64,000 bases of DNA from Neurospora intermedia (lineage: Eukaryota; Ascomycota; Sordariomycetes; Sordariales; Sordariaceae), in NCBI GenBank assembly GCA_037102815.1, contig BTPP01000013.1, forward strand, positions 186,001 through 250,000. The letters run 5' to 3'. The notes under the pieces were generated by a model, which was given only the letters and a program-made list of their open reading frames with translations, ran no database searches and was not told the origin of the DNA. Within the stretch, counting starts at the first letter, position 1, and each line of letters starts with the position of its first letter. Position numbers and translations under genes: made by a program. Shown piece by piece: positions 44,622-55,939 of this stretch.

Positions 44622-46748
44622 TCATGAAAAGCTCGGCACGAAGCGGGTCCAATTCGCAGTGTCGTATACGCCATCAGGAACCGCCCGGAGACTGGAGAAC
44701 ATGATCCCAAAGAGGACCAGCCGAGCAGCCGTGTAGATGATTCCGCTGCTGACGTTGAGAACTCTCAAAAGTCTTTGTGCGTGGTTATCCCAAACCTTCT
44801 TGGCTTCCTGATATGACTGCACGCTGGCAGGTTCCTCGGCACAACGTGAGAAAAACCATTGGAACATCCCTTCAGGCGCTCCAGAAGGGTGCGTTGCGAG
44901 CCCCAGGGGCACTTTCAGTGATGGATGCGTACCTCTAGAGGTATCCCTCACCCATTTCTCGTATTCACTTCTCAGGGCAAGATTCTGACCGGCGGATGTC
45001 CTCAACTCGCGTGCGATATTCCACACGGTGGTGAGGTGGTGTCCTTCATGCCTGCTGCTATCGTCGGTCCAGATCAGAGCCTGGACGGACTTGTCAAGCT
45101 TGATCAGCATGTCAAGTTCCCGCCTCAGTCTTTCAAGGCCCCTCAATATGTCTTCCTCAGGATGCACATTGACCCCCCCGGTGCTCACTGCCGTTGTGAA
45201 TGCTTTCCACCAATCATCATCGATGTTCCATGTCGTTAATGCAGTACCGCCGCGGTAGCTAAGACAACCTATAGTTTCTCTCACGGCTTCAGCCAGATTC
45301 CACTTGAGATTCCTAGGTCTATATTGAAGAATCGCGAAGCTTCCAGCTAAAGCAAGGATGGGTGAGCCCGTTGACACCAGTGCAGCTATGCGCCAGGCAA
45401 GCTCCTCTACCGGCGTAGGGAACTGAAATGACCAAGCTATACAATGAATGCCCCCAAACACAAGACAAGATGTCGCCATCAAGACCCATGTCGAAAGAAA
45501 CATCCCATTGACGGACCAGATCTCATCGTTCCTTATGCGATCGCGTGCAGAAAAAGAATCTTCATAATGATGAAGAGGAGGGGTAGGACGCCACAAGCGA
45601 GCGAAGAACGGCTCAGTTGCACGCCGAACCACATCTCCTTTTGCGCCTTCGTCTATCACCGTATCAATCATTGTTGGCCGGGAAACATCTTTGGGCTTCC
45701 ACCAATTGACCCAATAAGTCACGATAGCGAAAACTGAGAAAGAGGCCGTGGCGATTTCAAGTTGTGTGACGGGTTGACCACCCACACCACGTGTAACGAG
45801 GTCAAATATAAGGCGTGCAATTTGGATCACAGCAATCGTCTTGACGATCCAGTCCGCTTTGCTTTTGTCCTTGATATCTTCCTCAGATAGCCGAAGTTCC
45901 TTGAGTGGATGACCGAGCTTCCACGCTCTTAAATCATGAACTGCGAGATGGTCGCCGCGGACAACTGAATACAAGTGGGTAAGAAATGACTCTTTGTTAT
46001 CCGCAGTGAATTCATACATCCGCTTCCGTGCAACTATTCCACCCATGTTGGCGTAATATGCGTGTGAAAGTGTCCACTTCTGAACTCTCAATACCGCACT
46101 TCCATCGCGATGTCGGTCTTTTTCCGAGAAGCTCTTTTCGATAAATGTCTTTCCCTCCTTTACCACCTTCCCCTCCTCCACTATTGCCAACGGCACACGT
46201 GAATAGGCTGCCCCTGGTGTTCCCCACATCAGTAGTATGTAAAGGATTCTCTTTAGAGGCTCGAACTCGACGGTCCAAGCCCAGAGGACCCAGGCGGAAC
46301 GGCCATTTATTTTCACCTCTGATACCGTTTGGAAGTCATCGGGGCGAGAATGAACAGCCAATGAAACCCAATCAAGCATTTCTAACGCAAACCGAAGTTC
46401 GCATACAGCTTTAGCGAAAATGAATTCGGGAAAAAGAACCGTAATGGCCATCCATTTCGCTTTGCGTAGAACCCGTGTCGTAGTGGAATCGGTTATAGCA
46501 GGAACGTTGAGGTGCAAGACGGTCCAAGTGCAGGCAAAGATTGTCGTTAAGCATTCGATAAGGAGGGTCAGGGTGCCTCTCCGTTTAGGATTGCTCACCC
46601 AGCCAACTGTCGCCTGCTGGTCGCCATCGGGAAGGGGTGTTGTTGTCGGTAGCTCGGTTGTTGTTTCCTGAGCCCTGATAAGGACACAGAACCATAAAAA
46701 GAGGGAAAGCGTGAAGCAGAGCGCTGACGCACGGAAACCGGAAGCCAT
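44622..46748 (-). CDS. Multi-pass membrane protein of an uncharacterised fungal family
   Basis: The first ATG is at 46,748; the frame continues 12 codons upstream without another ATG. 708 residues. A signal peptide (MASGFRASALCFTLSLFLWFCVL) precedes a short luminal stretch with TTTELPTTTPLPDG. Next comes the family hallmark RGTLTLLIECLTTIFACTWTVLHLNVP, then a lysine-rich RKAKW loop and several TM segments (around LFPEFIFAKAV, IARLIFDLV, FSVFAIVTYWVNWW and WVLMATSCLVFGG). A cytosolic helical region lies near the C-terminus. Such proteins are widespread in Pezizomycotina in many copies; I know of no assigned function. A TACCTCTAGAGGTA palindrome (44,930-44,943) lies inside its coding sequence. 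Confidence 0.8.
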   Translation of the reverse strand: MASGFRASALCFTLSLFLWFCVLIRAQETTTELPTTTPLPDGDQQATVGWVSNPKRRGTLTLLIECLTTIFACTWTVLHLNVPAITDSTTTRVLRKAKWMAITVLFPEFIFAKAVCELRFALEMLDWVSLAVHSRPDDFQTVSEVKINGRSAWVLWAWTVEFEPLKRILYILLMWGTPGAAYSRVPLAIVEEGKVVKEGKTFIEKSFSEKDRHRDGSAVLRVQKWTLSHAYYANMGGIVARKRMYEFTADNKESFLTHLYSVVRGDHLAVHDLRAWKLGHPLKELRLSEEDIKDKSKADWIVKTIAVIQIARLIFDLVTRGVGGQPVTQLEIATASFSVFAIVTYWVNWWKPKDVSRPTMIDTVIDEGAKGDVVRRATEPFFARLWRPTPPLHHYEDSFSARDRIRNDEIWSVNGMFLSTWVLMATSCLVFGGIHCIAWSFQFPTPVEELAWRIAALVSTGSPILALAGSFAILQYRPRNLKWNLAEAVRETIGCLSYRGGTALTTWNIDDDWWKAFTTAVSTGGVNVHPEEDILRGLERLRRELDMLIKLDKSVQALIWTDDSSRHEGHHLTTVWNIARELRTSAGQNLALRSEYEKWVRDTSRGTHPSLKVPLGLATHPSGAPEGMFQWFFSRCAEEPASVQSYQEAKKVWDNHAQRLLRVLNVSSGIIYTAARLVLFGIMFSSLRAVPDGVYDTANWTRFVPSFS

Positions 46749-48679
46749 CGCCGACCAATCTGCGACAGGCGTAATGGACGGCAATGTAAAAGTCGGTATT
46801 CAACTGGGAGAAGCTCTTTTCTAACGAAACGATGCAATTACGGTGAATTGCGAGAATGGCGGATCGGAGACGATATGGCAAATCTCTTCTCTTTGGGCTG
46901 TGATTGAAAGGTGGGGAATAAGGAAGCGATGGAGGGCGACACGGAGCAGATATATTTACCCTAGCATCCAGGCCTCATCTCACGGACATGGTATTTGACA
47001 TGTACGTCGAAACCCATCCATCGCTGCAAGGGTACCTCTAAACACGCTAAATGGGTGTCTAGACCACCTCAATCTCAGCCGCACGATAAGTAACACAGCC
47101 ATCACCGGCAAATGAGCTCCCAGAACATAGATTTCCACGTTGCTTTCGTCCAAAAGGCTTCACATTTTATTATTAACACCATGTCCGCCGTCATACTCGT
47201 CAACTCGTATTGGTCGAACGTACGCTTCGAGCCTGGCTCTGGTGAGTACGTGTCAGCACCACCACTTCCGTTCATGATGAACGCACATCAGGCTCTCATA
47301 ATACTGGCCAGCACAGATGAAGACTCGCCAATCAAAGACTGTCAACCCCACTTGACTGGCAACATAAATCTGTTCAGCACTTCCATTGCTACTTGCGGAG
47401 CCTTTTCCACTTCTCTCACTCGTCGCCTGAAAATGTCAGAAAGCCCTCGAAAAGCAGACAATTGAATCGGGTTAGTGTTGGGAAGAGGCTATTGACAATT
47501 AGCTTTGTTGACGGTACGTGTCTTTAAGTGCTTTGGTGTGGTACCCTCTCCACCTCCTCATTACCTAGAGGTAGATACCTCTAGGTAGAGGTAGGTACTG
47601 TAGGTTCGCGGTTTCCTCGTATGTGGTTATGCCCGATCATGTATCTACTTCACTTCACCCCCTCCCCAGTAACGACTGGATGGAGGGATTTCCACATCAA
47701 GCCTTGTGTCGATGTGGTGATGAGAGCCCCAGCCAATACGAGGATCATCGCCCTCGCAGAAGGAAGCACTCTCGGAGATGATTTCTTCCTCTTGCCGTCG
47801 AAGGAACTGCTGCTGCTTTCGCTGATTTGTGAGAGTCTCCAAACTGCGTGGCAGGAACCGAAGCTGTATGTGCTTCCAACTTGGGCCGGAAGCGGGGTTC
47901 AGATGTTATCTCCACGTCGCTTTGAACAAGACTCAATCCCGTCGACCCCAGGGCTCGAGAGGTGCTGAATGTACATTTCGAATGCATAGAGGTACTTAGT
48001 TACCTCTAGATAAGGTGAGTAGTGGTACAGCCATTGATGACTGGACGCGGAGCAAAGCTGAATGGGGCAGTGTATGTGTCAGCTGAAGGAGGAGTCCGCC
48101 GTTGGAAACCCTAACCCGAACGGGGCCGAGACAGCCCGGCAGTGCCCCTGAGTCTTGTTTGTTGACACTGTCTCCGAGTTAGAGCTTCGTTCCTGCTCGC
48201 TACGTCGAGTTTGCACTCAACACCATGTGGAATCATCGTGCCTTCTCAGAACAGACATATGATGAAGAAGGAGTGGGATCGAAAGATGATCGCGCAATCT
48301 CAAAATGGGAAACCCACTCAGCTGCATGACCCTCGGAGCAGTGCGCATGCATATGGCAGGGGCAGTTACGGTCGAACGCGATATCGTCAAGCCTCATCTA
48401 CTCAGCCACTCACATGACCCTAGGTACCACCCAGATAGTACAGAGCCATTGCGCCACGTGTGGCGCGGGCAGACACGTTTGTTTACCGAGACTACCTCTA
48501 CCTAGTGTAACTCTAACCTCACTCAGTTTGTCAACCTAATGACCTCTCTCCACGCCGAGCCACGTAGCATCCTGGCGCATCATGTTTGGCCATCGTGGTA
48601 ATTTTTTACCCGAAGTTCAGTCGCTGTACAGCAATTCTATTCTTCTCCCCTCCAACATTTACCCCGTGGGTTCGTCGCC
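46749..48679. other. 1.9-kb intergenic region with dispersed TACCTCTA motifs
   Basis: Several short frames exist (for example 47,112-47,465, 117 codons; 47,621-47,968, 115 codons) without recognisable features. At 47,563-47,597 the motif ACCTAGAGGTAG/TACCTCTAGGTA is repeated, and it recurs near 47,990-48,013 and 48,492. No gene is supported. Confidence 0.5.
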
Positions 48680-50038
48680 ATGGCGCAAATTCGACCCCAG
48701 GAAGACGCCAAAAGGAGGCGTAGCCCATGTGCAGAGGATCAGGGCGAAGATACATGCCTTCTCAGTCCCCAGCCCTCGTCCAAACGACAACAAACATGGA
48801 AACCATCGACTGAGGATACATTCACCAAAGCCACAGGCCACAGAGACCCAAATCATCCAATCGGTTTCTGGGCACGAGAAGGAGTCTGGCCAAGCGATCA
48901 ACTTTTCGAGTTCGACATCAACGACATGCCGGAACGCGAAGACGGCATGTACAAAGACAACCTCGCACCCTCAGACTCCGCGTTATCCACACCGTCAACG
49001 ACGAGCGAGGTGAAGAGTACTCCATATCGAGACCCACGCTATAAGAAACTGCTCGCATCCATGGGTGTCTTCATGGATCTTCAGCCCGATCATGGGATCA
49101 CGGTTGAGAGCAAAACTTGTTACATGACGCTGCTCACTTCTGAGCAAACACTTCCAACCAACTCGCTATTTCGAGACGACCGATTTGAGGAAACATGCCG
49201 GAAGGTGGCGAATAAGAATGAGGCAAGAGTTTTGCGGGACATTTCGCCTCTAATTGTTCCATCGGCGGAAAATCTCGCTATATGCGGCTCCGCCGGCCTC
49301 GGGTGTTTGGTCGAGAGTGTCAATGAGCCATGGAGCAGTTCGATCCCCATAATCACCCCTCGGCCGCAACCAGACTATTCCGTTGGTTTTCTGCAAACCG
49401 CCTTCACCAGCGAACAACTTGTCAAGTTGAAGCCGTTTGTTGGCGATCCCTTCGACGGCGACCAATCCTTCTTTATGGCTACAAAAGACATGTACTTCCC
49501 TTTCCTCACCTGTGAGGTAAAGTGCGGGCTTAGATCATCCGACTTGGATGTTGCCGACTGCCAGAACGCCCACAGCATGGCTCTCGCGGCACGCGGAATC
49601 GTCAAGCTCTTCCGTAATGTAGGGCGCGAGAACGAGGTCCACCGACAGATTGTTTCGTTCTGCGTCTCACACGATCATCACTACGTACGCCTCGACGGCT
49701 ACTATCCGGTCATCGATGGAAAGCATACCAGATATTACCGCCACCCCATCTACGAATTCAGCTTCACAACCATGGATGGTAAGGAGAAGTGGACGGCATA
49801 CCGGTTTGTCAAGAACATTTACGACAAATGGATGCCTGACCACTTCAAGAGAATCTGTTCAGCCATCGACCAGTTGCCCGACCTGGACCTTGAGGTCTCA
49901 GCACTTACTAATCCGAACGGCTTGTCCCAGGACCTTGGAAATCAAGTGCAGTTGTCGGAGGCCAACTCCGAGTCGCCTGTTCGCATGGATACCTCTAGGG
50001 ACACAATGCCGGCCCCTGCTAAGAAATGGAAGGAGTAG
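48680..50038 (+). CDS. DUF7924-like protein with PD-(D/E)XK nuclease-type core
   Basis: Single exon, 452 residues. The N-terminus (1-110) is basic then acidic, with possible nuclear-localisation clusters (KRRR at 11-14). The C-terminal domain (about 120-410) matches the fungal DUF7924 pattern: ITPRPQPDYSVGFLQTAFT (225-243), YFPFLTCEVKCG (272-283), DCQNAHSMALAARGIVKLF, FCVSHDHHYVRLDGYYPVIDGK, and FVKNIYDKWMPDHFKRICSAIDQLP. PD (231-232) followed by EVK (279-281) is the spacing expected for a PD-(D/E)XK active site. This suggests a nuclease or nuclease-like fold, which is inference. The domain is common in fast-evolving fungal gene families near repeats. It lies 0.8 kb from a transposon island and appears intact. 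Confidence 0.82.
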   Translation: MAQIRPQEDAKRRRSPCAEDQGEDTCLLSPQPSSKRQQTWKPSTEDTFTKATGHRDPNHPIGFWAREGVWPSDQLFEFDINDMPEREDGMYKDNLAPSDSALSTPSTTSEVKSTPYRDPRYKKLLASMGVFMDLQPDHGITVESKTCYMTLLTSEQTLPTNSLFRDDRFEETCRKVANKNEARVLRDISPLIVPSAENLAICGSAGLGCLVESVNEPWSSSIPIITPRPQPDYSVGFLQTAFTSEQLVKLKPFVGDPFDGDQSFFMATKDMYFPFLTCEVKCGLRSSDLDVADCQNAHSMALAARGIVKLFRNVGRENEVHRQIVSFCVSHDHHYVRLDGYYPVIDGKHTRYYRHPIYEFSFTTMDGKEKWTAYRFVKNIYDKWMPDHFKRICSAIDQLPDLDLEVSALTNPNGLSQDLGNQVQLSEANSESPVRMDTSRDTMPAPAKKWKE

Positions 50039-50846
50039 TCCGGCTAAGAGATTGTAACTTCAGATAGAGGTACATACCCTCGACGTCCTAGCTTCCCACA
50101 CTTCTCCCTCGGGCCATCAACCAACGGTCTTGTTATGGATTTGGCGTTTGGGAGAATCTCGTCGTTACACCGACTTTGAAGTGCACTGTCTAGCATACAT
50201 CCTCGATAGTGTCTGGGAAGTTCTTGGGCATGCGTGGAGTGTAGAGGTATCTCATCCCCAAACGCTTGCTCAACCAGGCCACAGGACCCCCAGAAGATCG
50301 TTTTTTGGGCACCTCGCCACAAAACTCCTTGGTAAAATAATACCCTACTTACTCCCAAATGCCGGCAACGGACAGCTGACAAAAACCTTGAAGAAAAACA
50401 ATCGGCGCTACCTCCACAACCTACCCTCCAGACATTCAACGGAATGTGCACAGCTAAAGAAATGATATCCAGATAGCCCTGTGTTGCTGGAATGGAAACA
50501 TGGACCAAATCAAGCATCACATAAAAGTTGAGTCTTCAAATGCCTCTATCATGGTTCGACAAGGTTTCAAAAGATGGAAAACGCCGTCGTCAACAAACTT
50601 GAAAGATACCAGTTTGTGAATAATATCCAAGAAACTCGCTTCAATGAACTTAGGTGTCTGTGCGACACCGCACTTGCTGCACATGCTTCACCTCAAGTCG
50701 GGGATAAGCTTCACCCGATGTCAGAGTACAAGGAAGCGCCTCCGACGTCAAGACAATTTTGTCTGCTGTTTACCACTTTATTGTGAAGGGAGTGTTTTTG
50801 CGGAACATCAAATTTGACCCAAGGGCTTGGGTATGTACTTGGAGGG
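50039..50846. other. Intergenic up to the mariner-type element
   Basis: About 0.8 kb of normal composition. A 158-codon minus-strand frame (50,044-50,520) has no recognisable features. No gene is supported. Confidence 0.5.
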
Positions 50847-50848
50847 TA

Positions 50849-50929
50849 AGCAGGCGTTCCCACACTCAATCGCCTGTGCAGTCTTGGCAAGAGGTGTGTG
50901 CGTGTACACACACACACACATACACCGCA
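50849..50929 (+). repeat. Left terminal inverted repeat of the mariner-type element
   Basis: Begins AGCAGGCGTTCCCACACTC just inside TA. It matches the reverse complement of 55,174-55,247 with one indel near the tip and a small length difference in the CA run. Confidence 0.9.
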
Positions 50930-51099
50930 CTTCTGTATTGTACAACTTCGTTAAAATTCATTATTTTATAACAATTTCTATATTATTTTGAAGCTATTTC
51001 AACGTACAAAGTAATCAAAACACTAGTAATTAATCAAATCCATTATAATAATACCTCCCAAAATAATCTTTAATTTAAAACCCGCTGGCGTAAAGCGAT

Positions 51100-53750
51100 T
51101 CTATATTTAAAATAGCGCATTAGTAGTCTATTTTAACGACGGTTAAGACTAGGAAGATCCTAATTTAATAATTCTATAACGTACTTCCTTCCGCCCTAGA
51201 AAGAAGAGCCGTAAAATTGAGTAGTTTATTAAAATTATCCTTAAGACTATTCTACTTAAGAAGAAGGCTATTCCTATTAAAATTATTATTAAGAAGGCCG
51301 CTACTAAGAAGGCCGCCGTTAAGAAAATTGCCGTTAAGAAGGGGAAGGTTATTATACTAGAACTAGAATTAGAGCTAGTCCTAGAATTACCGTCGTCCCC
51401 CCTTAAGCCTACAATGCCTATTGAGATTTCTAGTAGCAATAAAGACTCTAGCGACGATAATAAAGTCGAATAATAGCTCCTTATCCGCCTTATTCCTAAG
51501 AAGCGGGCTTTCGATATTTCGTTTTATTTATTAGGTAATAACAATAGCGATATAGCTTCCCTAATTAAGTTAATTACTTCGGCGCTACCAGTTTAGCCCC
51601 GTACTACCCGTAAACCGGTTATTCTAGTACCGCCGCCGCTACTACTACGTCCCTAATACTTTAATTTAATATAAGTCTAATTTAATATAATCGGTTTATA
51701 TATTACTACCAACTATAATAAATTACCCCCTATTAAAGATTTTAATTTATTTCGAGAGGTTAAGGTCAAGTAAAATAATAGCGAACTTTATAAGTAGCAG
51801 TTTAGGACGTTATTATTTAGAGAAATTATATATATATAGTAAAGTTATATATAAAACGTTATTAATAATAATATAACCGTAGGGATAAAGTAGCTAATTG
51901 CTTTATATAATATTATATATACCGCCGCCGCTTACAATAACTACTACGTCCGGGTTATTATATATAATAAAATTATTTTTAAGAGGGATTTTTATAATGG
52001 GTATAATAACTTTAAATACGAAACTATTATAAAGTTGTACTTCTACTATATTGGCTAATATTATTATTTTACTATATTATTTAAATTTTAATTAGTCGAC
52101 CTGCCCGTTAGTAAAATACCCGCTACCTTATCCTCCCGTAGTAATATACCCTCTATTCCTACCCCCTCTCGTAATTTAATTAATCCTTTTATTACCCTAA
52201 CTCTACAAGCGGTCGATACGCTATTATTATAAGGGTTACAAATTCTAACTAGTATTGAGAAGTTTAAACGTATTATAATAAATACTATACTAATAGAAGT
52301 CGAAAAGAATTTAGAGGAGGACCGGTAGCGAGAGGAGTATACGGGGGTAAAATTATATAGTATTATATATTAGGAGTTAGTATAGGTATAGGTATATAAT
52401 TTTAGCTATAAGTATAAGAATTATAATAAAGCTATTGAATATTAAATATACTATATTATAGATAGGAGTATAATTTATTATAACTTTAATATTAAAGATA
52501 TAGGTAAGTAGGTATATACTATATCGCTAGGGAAGGCTATAGTAATTAGCCTACTATTTAAATTAGTACGAAATATATTGGGTAATAAGGTAGTAGCCGC
52601 CTTTAATATTAGCAATAGCGGTAGTAGACGTAAGGGAGGAAGCGATAATCTACCGGTTAATATTAATATTATTAATAATATTAATAGTAGTAATAGTAGT
52701 ACTAATATAGAGACTATAAATAATCTATTATAAATTATACTAAAGAAGGACAATTTTAAAAGTTTATATTAATTATACCCTCCTCCTCTATACCTACTAT
52801 ATTTACTACTATACTAATATTTCCCTCCCTACTTTCTATACCCTTAAATTTAACTACTTTATACCGCTAGCAGCTTTATTACTAATTCAGTAATCGTTAG
52901 CGGCTATAATTATAATATAGCAGGCGTTTTCCCCCTACTAAGTAAAGTAGTAATTATCAATTCGTATACGCCGTTAAAGTATTTTACTACTATATTCTAT
53001 AGGTACCCGACCGACTACGAAACTTTTACTATTAAACGTACTAACGCTAATATTAACCCTCCTCCTATTTTTATAGCGATTATAATCTCTACTTAGCTAC
53101 CGGTACCGCCGTTAATTATACCGCCGTCGGTAGTAAGCGAGGAGGATAAAGGTAAGGAGGAGATTAGAGAATCCCTAATAGAAATTAGAGAATTATTTAT
53201 ATTACATCCGCCCGTACCCTCGATTCTCGATTTTTATTTATTACTACTACCCCCCGCTCCGCTTAATCAGCCGGTTAAAGAGATTATTACCGAATTTTTT
53301 AAAGCGTTCTATAAGTATTATTATATTAAATTATTAATTAAAATAATATTAGTATATAGAATTCTATTTACTTTAAAGAATAAGTTCCGGAATAAAGAGG
53401 CGCCGTCCAATATATTTGTACTTAGTAAGTAGTTAGTAGAGTAATTTACGAAGCCAGGGTTTAATTATAACTTTTATATAATATTTAAAGACGGTATTAA
53501 AAATTTCCTCAAAATTAAATATACAATATTAGTAATATAGTTAAATTATAGTAAGTATACCTTTTAATTTTTATTACTATAATTTAATTAATTAATATAT
53601 ATTTTAAACCTGCGATTTAATATTATATTCGAATATAGCGTTACTAGAATTCTTACTTCTATAGCGGGTAGTATTATTACTAACGGTCCTAACGAGGGAT
53701 AACGATATTACAAGTCGATTTATAGTGAAAGAGGGGGGTTTTTAGCATTT
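51100..53750 (+). pseudogene. Coding-like plus-strand stretch inside the mariner-type element, unrecognised
   Basis: Over long runs the plus strand keeps a readable frame broken mainly by TAG and TAA. Sequences seen include an Asp/Ser-rich part (near 51,420-51,470), a Lys/Arg-poor middle with SIEKFKRII (near 52,250), a Glu/Gln-rich block EEDRQREEYTG-like (near 52,320), and Pro-rich linkers near 53,100 and 53,200. I recognise no domain. It could be an accessory gene of the transposon or an older nested insertion. Confidence 0.4.
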
Positions 53751-53879
53751 TAGTATTATTATATAAATAAATACAATTTATAACACTTCTAACACTTCTA
53801 GTATTTTTAGTATTTATAATATTTCTAGTATTTTTAGTATATAATTTAATTTAATACTTATAAATCTATTACTCCTACC

Positions 53880-54990
53880 TATATTCTTTACCGCCGCCTA
53901 AATATAATACCCGTCTCTCTATATTCGATTAGCTTGTTAATATATAGCTCCCTATACTCTTTATTAATATTATTAAATCGATTTATTACTAGCTTCGCCT
54001 TCTTAAAATAGCTACGGATTTATTGTACTTTATACCCTATATCCTACGCTAATTGCTTAAAAAATATAGTAAAATCGTCGTTTAATATTTTATTACTACC
54101 CTTATTACAATATACCTACTTAAATTACCGTTTAAAATTGCTAAAGTATACTTCAATAGGGTTAAATTCGGGAAAGTACGGCGGTAAATACTATAATAAA
54201 ACCCCCTTCTAATTATATATATACTAGAATTCGGTATAGGGGTGCTAATTAGTATTATTTATTATTAAAATACTATTACAATTAGGAAATAGATTTATTT
54301 TAGGGAGTAGGCATTTTACTATTTAATTCTAGACCCCGGTTAAATCCGTTGTACTTCTAAATACTAATATATCGAATAGTCTATTTATTATAATAATTAA
54401 GAGGAGGTAATACCGCGTACTACGTACGAACTTACTTAATATTATTATAATAGTACTATAGGGTACCTAACTAATATAATAAATACTATCCTTTCAATCT
54501 ATATTAAACTTATTATAGAATACGAATATCTTTATAATAAATAAAGAAATCTTTAATATTTATTTAATTACTAGTATAGGGGATTATTATAATACCTTTA
54601 TATAAAATCGCTTCTTCTTCTACTTATTTTATCGAAGGTGCTACTGTATAGTCTCGGTCGAAATATATATATTATATTCGTTAGTTAGAAAAGTATAAAT
54701 TTCGTCGAAGTATAAATTGGGTTTTAATATAAGGAGGTTTATAACTTCCTTTATAATATTAATTATAGTTAATAAAGTATAAAGAGTAATATTATATATA
54801 ATGTACTTTAAACGCCTATATAGGAAGCTTTCTAGTATTTTAAGGAGTTTATAACGGTAGAAATACTTTACTAGTATTTAATAAAGTACGTTTATACTTT
54901 TATATACTCTTTATACTTATATTAGCAATTTTAATAACGTTATTAGGATATTCGTTATTTACTAGTATTATAATTATTAATACCTTCTAG
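53880..54990 (-). pseudogene. DDE_3-type Tc1/mariner transposase, RIP-decayed
   Basis: Minus-strand reading shows an N-terminal helix-turn-helix-like FDEIYTFLTNEY...ISTETIQQHL (about 54,700-54,630). A degenerate first catalytic segment, FVFYNKFNID, lies at about 54,530-54,490, where VFVDESG is usual. A second catalytic segment, IINNTNQHPY, lies near 54,260, and YLPPYFPEFNPIE, a classic IS630/mariner signature, near 54,190-54,150. A C-terminal helix and IRSYFKKAKLVINRF follow near 54,000. Several stop codons of TAG and TAA type make it non-coding now. Catalytic Asp residues appear changed. Plain DNA transposon relic. Confidence 0.8.
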
Positions 54991-55173
54991 CGGGTATTAG
55001 GGTAGTATACTATATCGATAATAGTTTAAAAGATAATATAAATATTAAAATAGATAATTGCACGATATAGAGCATTAAAATATCGACTTTTTGCACTAGT
55101 TTTGGCCAGATTTCGATGTTAAACGATTGAGTTGAGTCGTATAAAGCGATGTCAAATGGCCAGATTTGTCAAA

Positions 55174-55247
55174 TGCGGTGTGTGTGTGTGTGTACGCACA
55201 CACCTCTTGCCAAGACTGCACAGGCGATTGAGTGTGGGAACGGCTGT
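55174..55247 (-). repeat. Right terminal inverted repeat of the mariner-type element
   Basis: Contains (GT)n, then GTACGCACACACCTCTTGCC and the mirror of the left tip, ending GGGAACGGCTGT before TA. Confidence 0.9.
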
Positions 55248-55939
55248 TACAAGGAATTGGTAGAGTAGGTGACTACCTCTAGGAGGTGATGGGAGGGACT
55301 GGAGTTTGCCGATTTTGCGTACCTACCTACCTATTGTTGTTTTCTACTTGGTTTGGTGTTTTGCTCATGATTCCCCTTCACGCTCACGTTTTCTTGCTCT
55401 CTGTTGACTGAATGATCTTTTTTGATTGGGTTGAGCGACGAATTGGTCAGACAGAGTCACGTATACACCTACCTGTACTTCTACCTAGAGGTGTATCCTT
55501 CATCCTCCTCCTTTTTAGACCCCAGTATATCTGCCTTTATTCCATGTCGTCAACAACTCATAGGGGCTTCTCACAGGACCAGACTTTGAGACACCGGTGC
55601 ATGGGAACTGTGACGGCGCATGGCACTTAATGCCAGCCGCCATGTCCGGGGTGAATTTGTGGGTGCCTGGCGGGTCCAGAACTTCGCGCGTTTGCTTTCC
55701 TGTATGCTACTCCCTTTTCCCGTCACCATTTGTTTAAAGGGCTCCCACCACGTGACTCTGTGCCTTCACTTGGGTGCCTATCCCTTCACTCCAGACTGCC
55801 AGCTTCCTCATCACCTCTTGGCCTCTCTCTATAGCATCACAATACAGCCCCTCCATCCTTCGTCGCATTCTTCCAACTCCATCAGGACTGCTCACCTCCA
55901 GCTCTACCAGACTTCTATATACCTCACATCATTGTCACC

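Larger units (their letters stand above)
50849..55247. mobile_element. Tc1/mariner-type element, 4.4 kb, RIP-mutated inside
   Basis: Inverted repeats of about 70-80 bp (50,849-50,929 and 55,174-55,247) share CGTTCCCACACTCAATCGCC and TCTTGGCAAGAGGTGTGTG, then a CA/GT microsatellite, and end CCGCA. TA lies directly outside each end (50,847-50,848 and 55,248-55,249). The interior (about 50,935-55,140) is strongly AT-rich. A DDE transposase relic on the minus strand (about 53,880-54,990) fixes the superfamily. The termini are not RIP-mutated. A second, plus-strand coding-like stretch fills 51,100-53,750, which makes the element unusually long for its class. Confidence 0.88.

Noticed and set aside
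47112-47465. 117-codon plus-strand frame
   Set aside because: No recognisable motif; it lies among many similar short frames in an intergenic region rich in dispersed short motifs.
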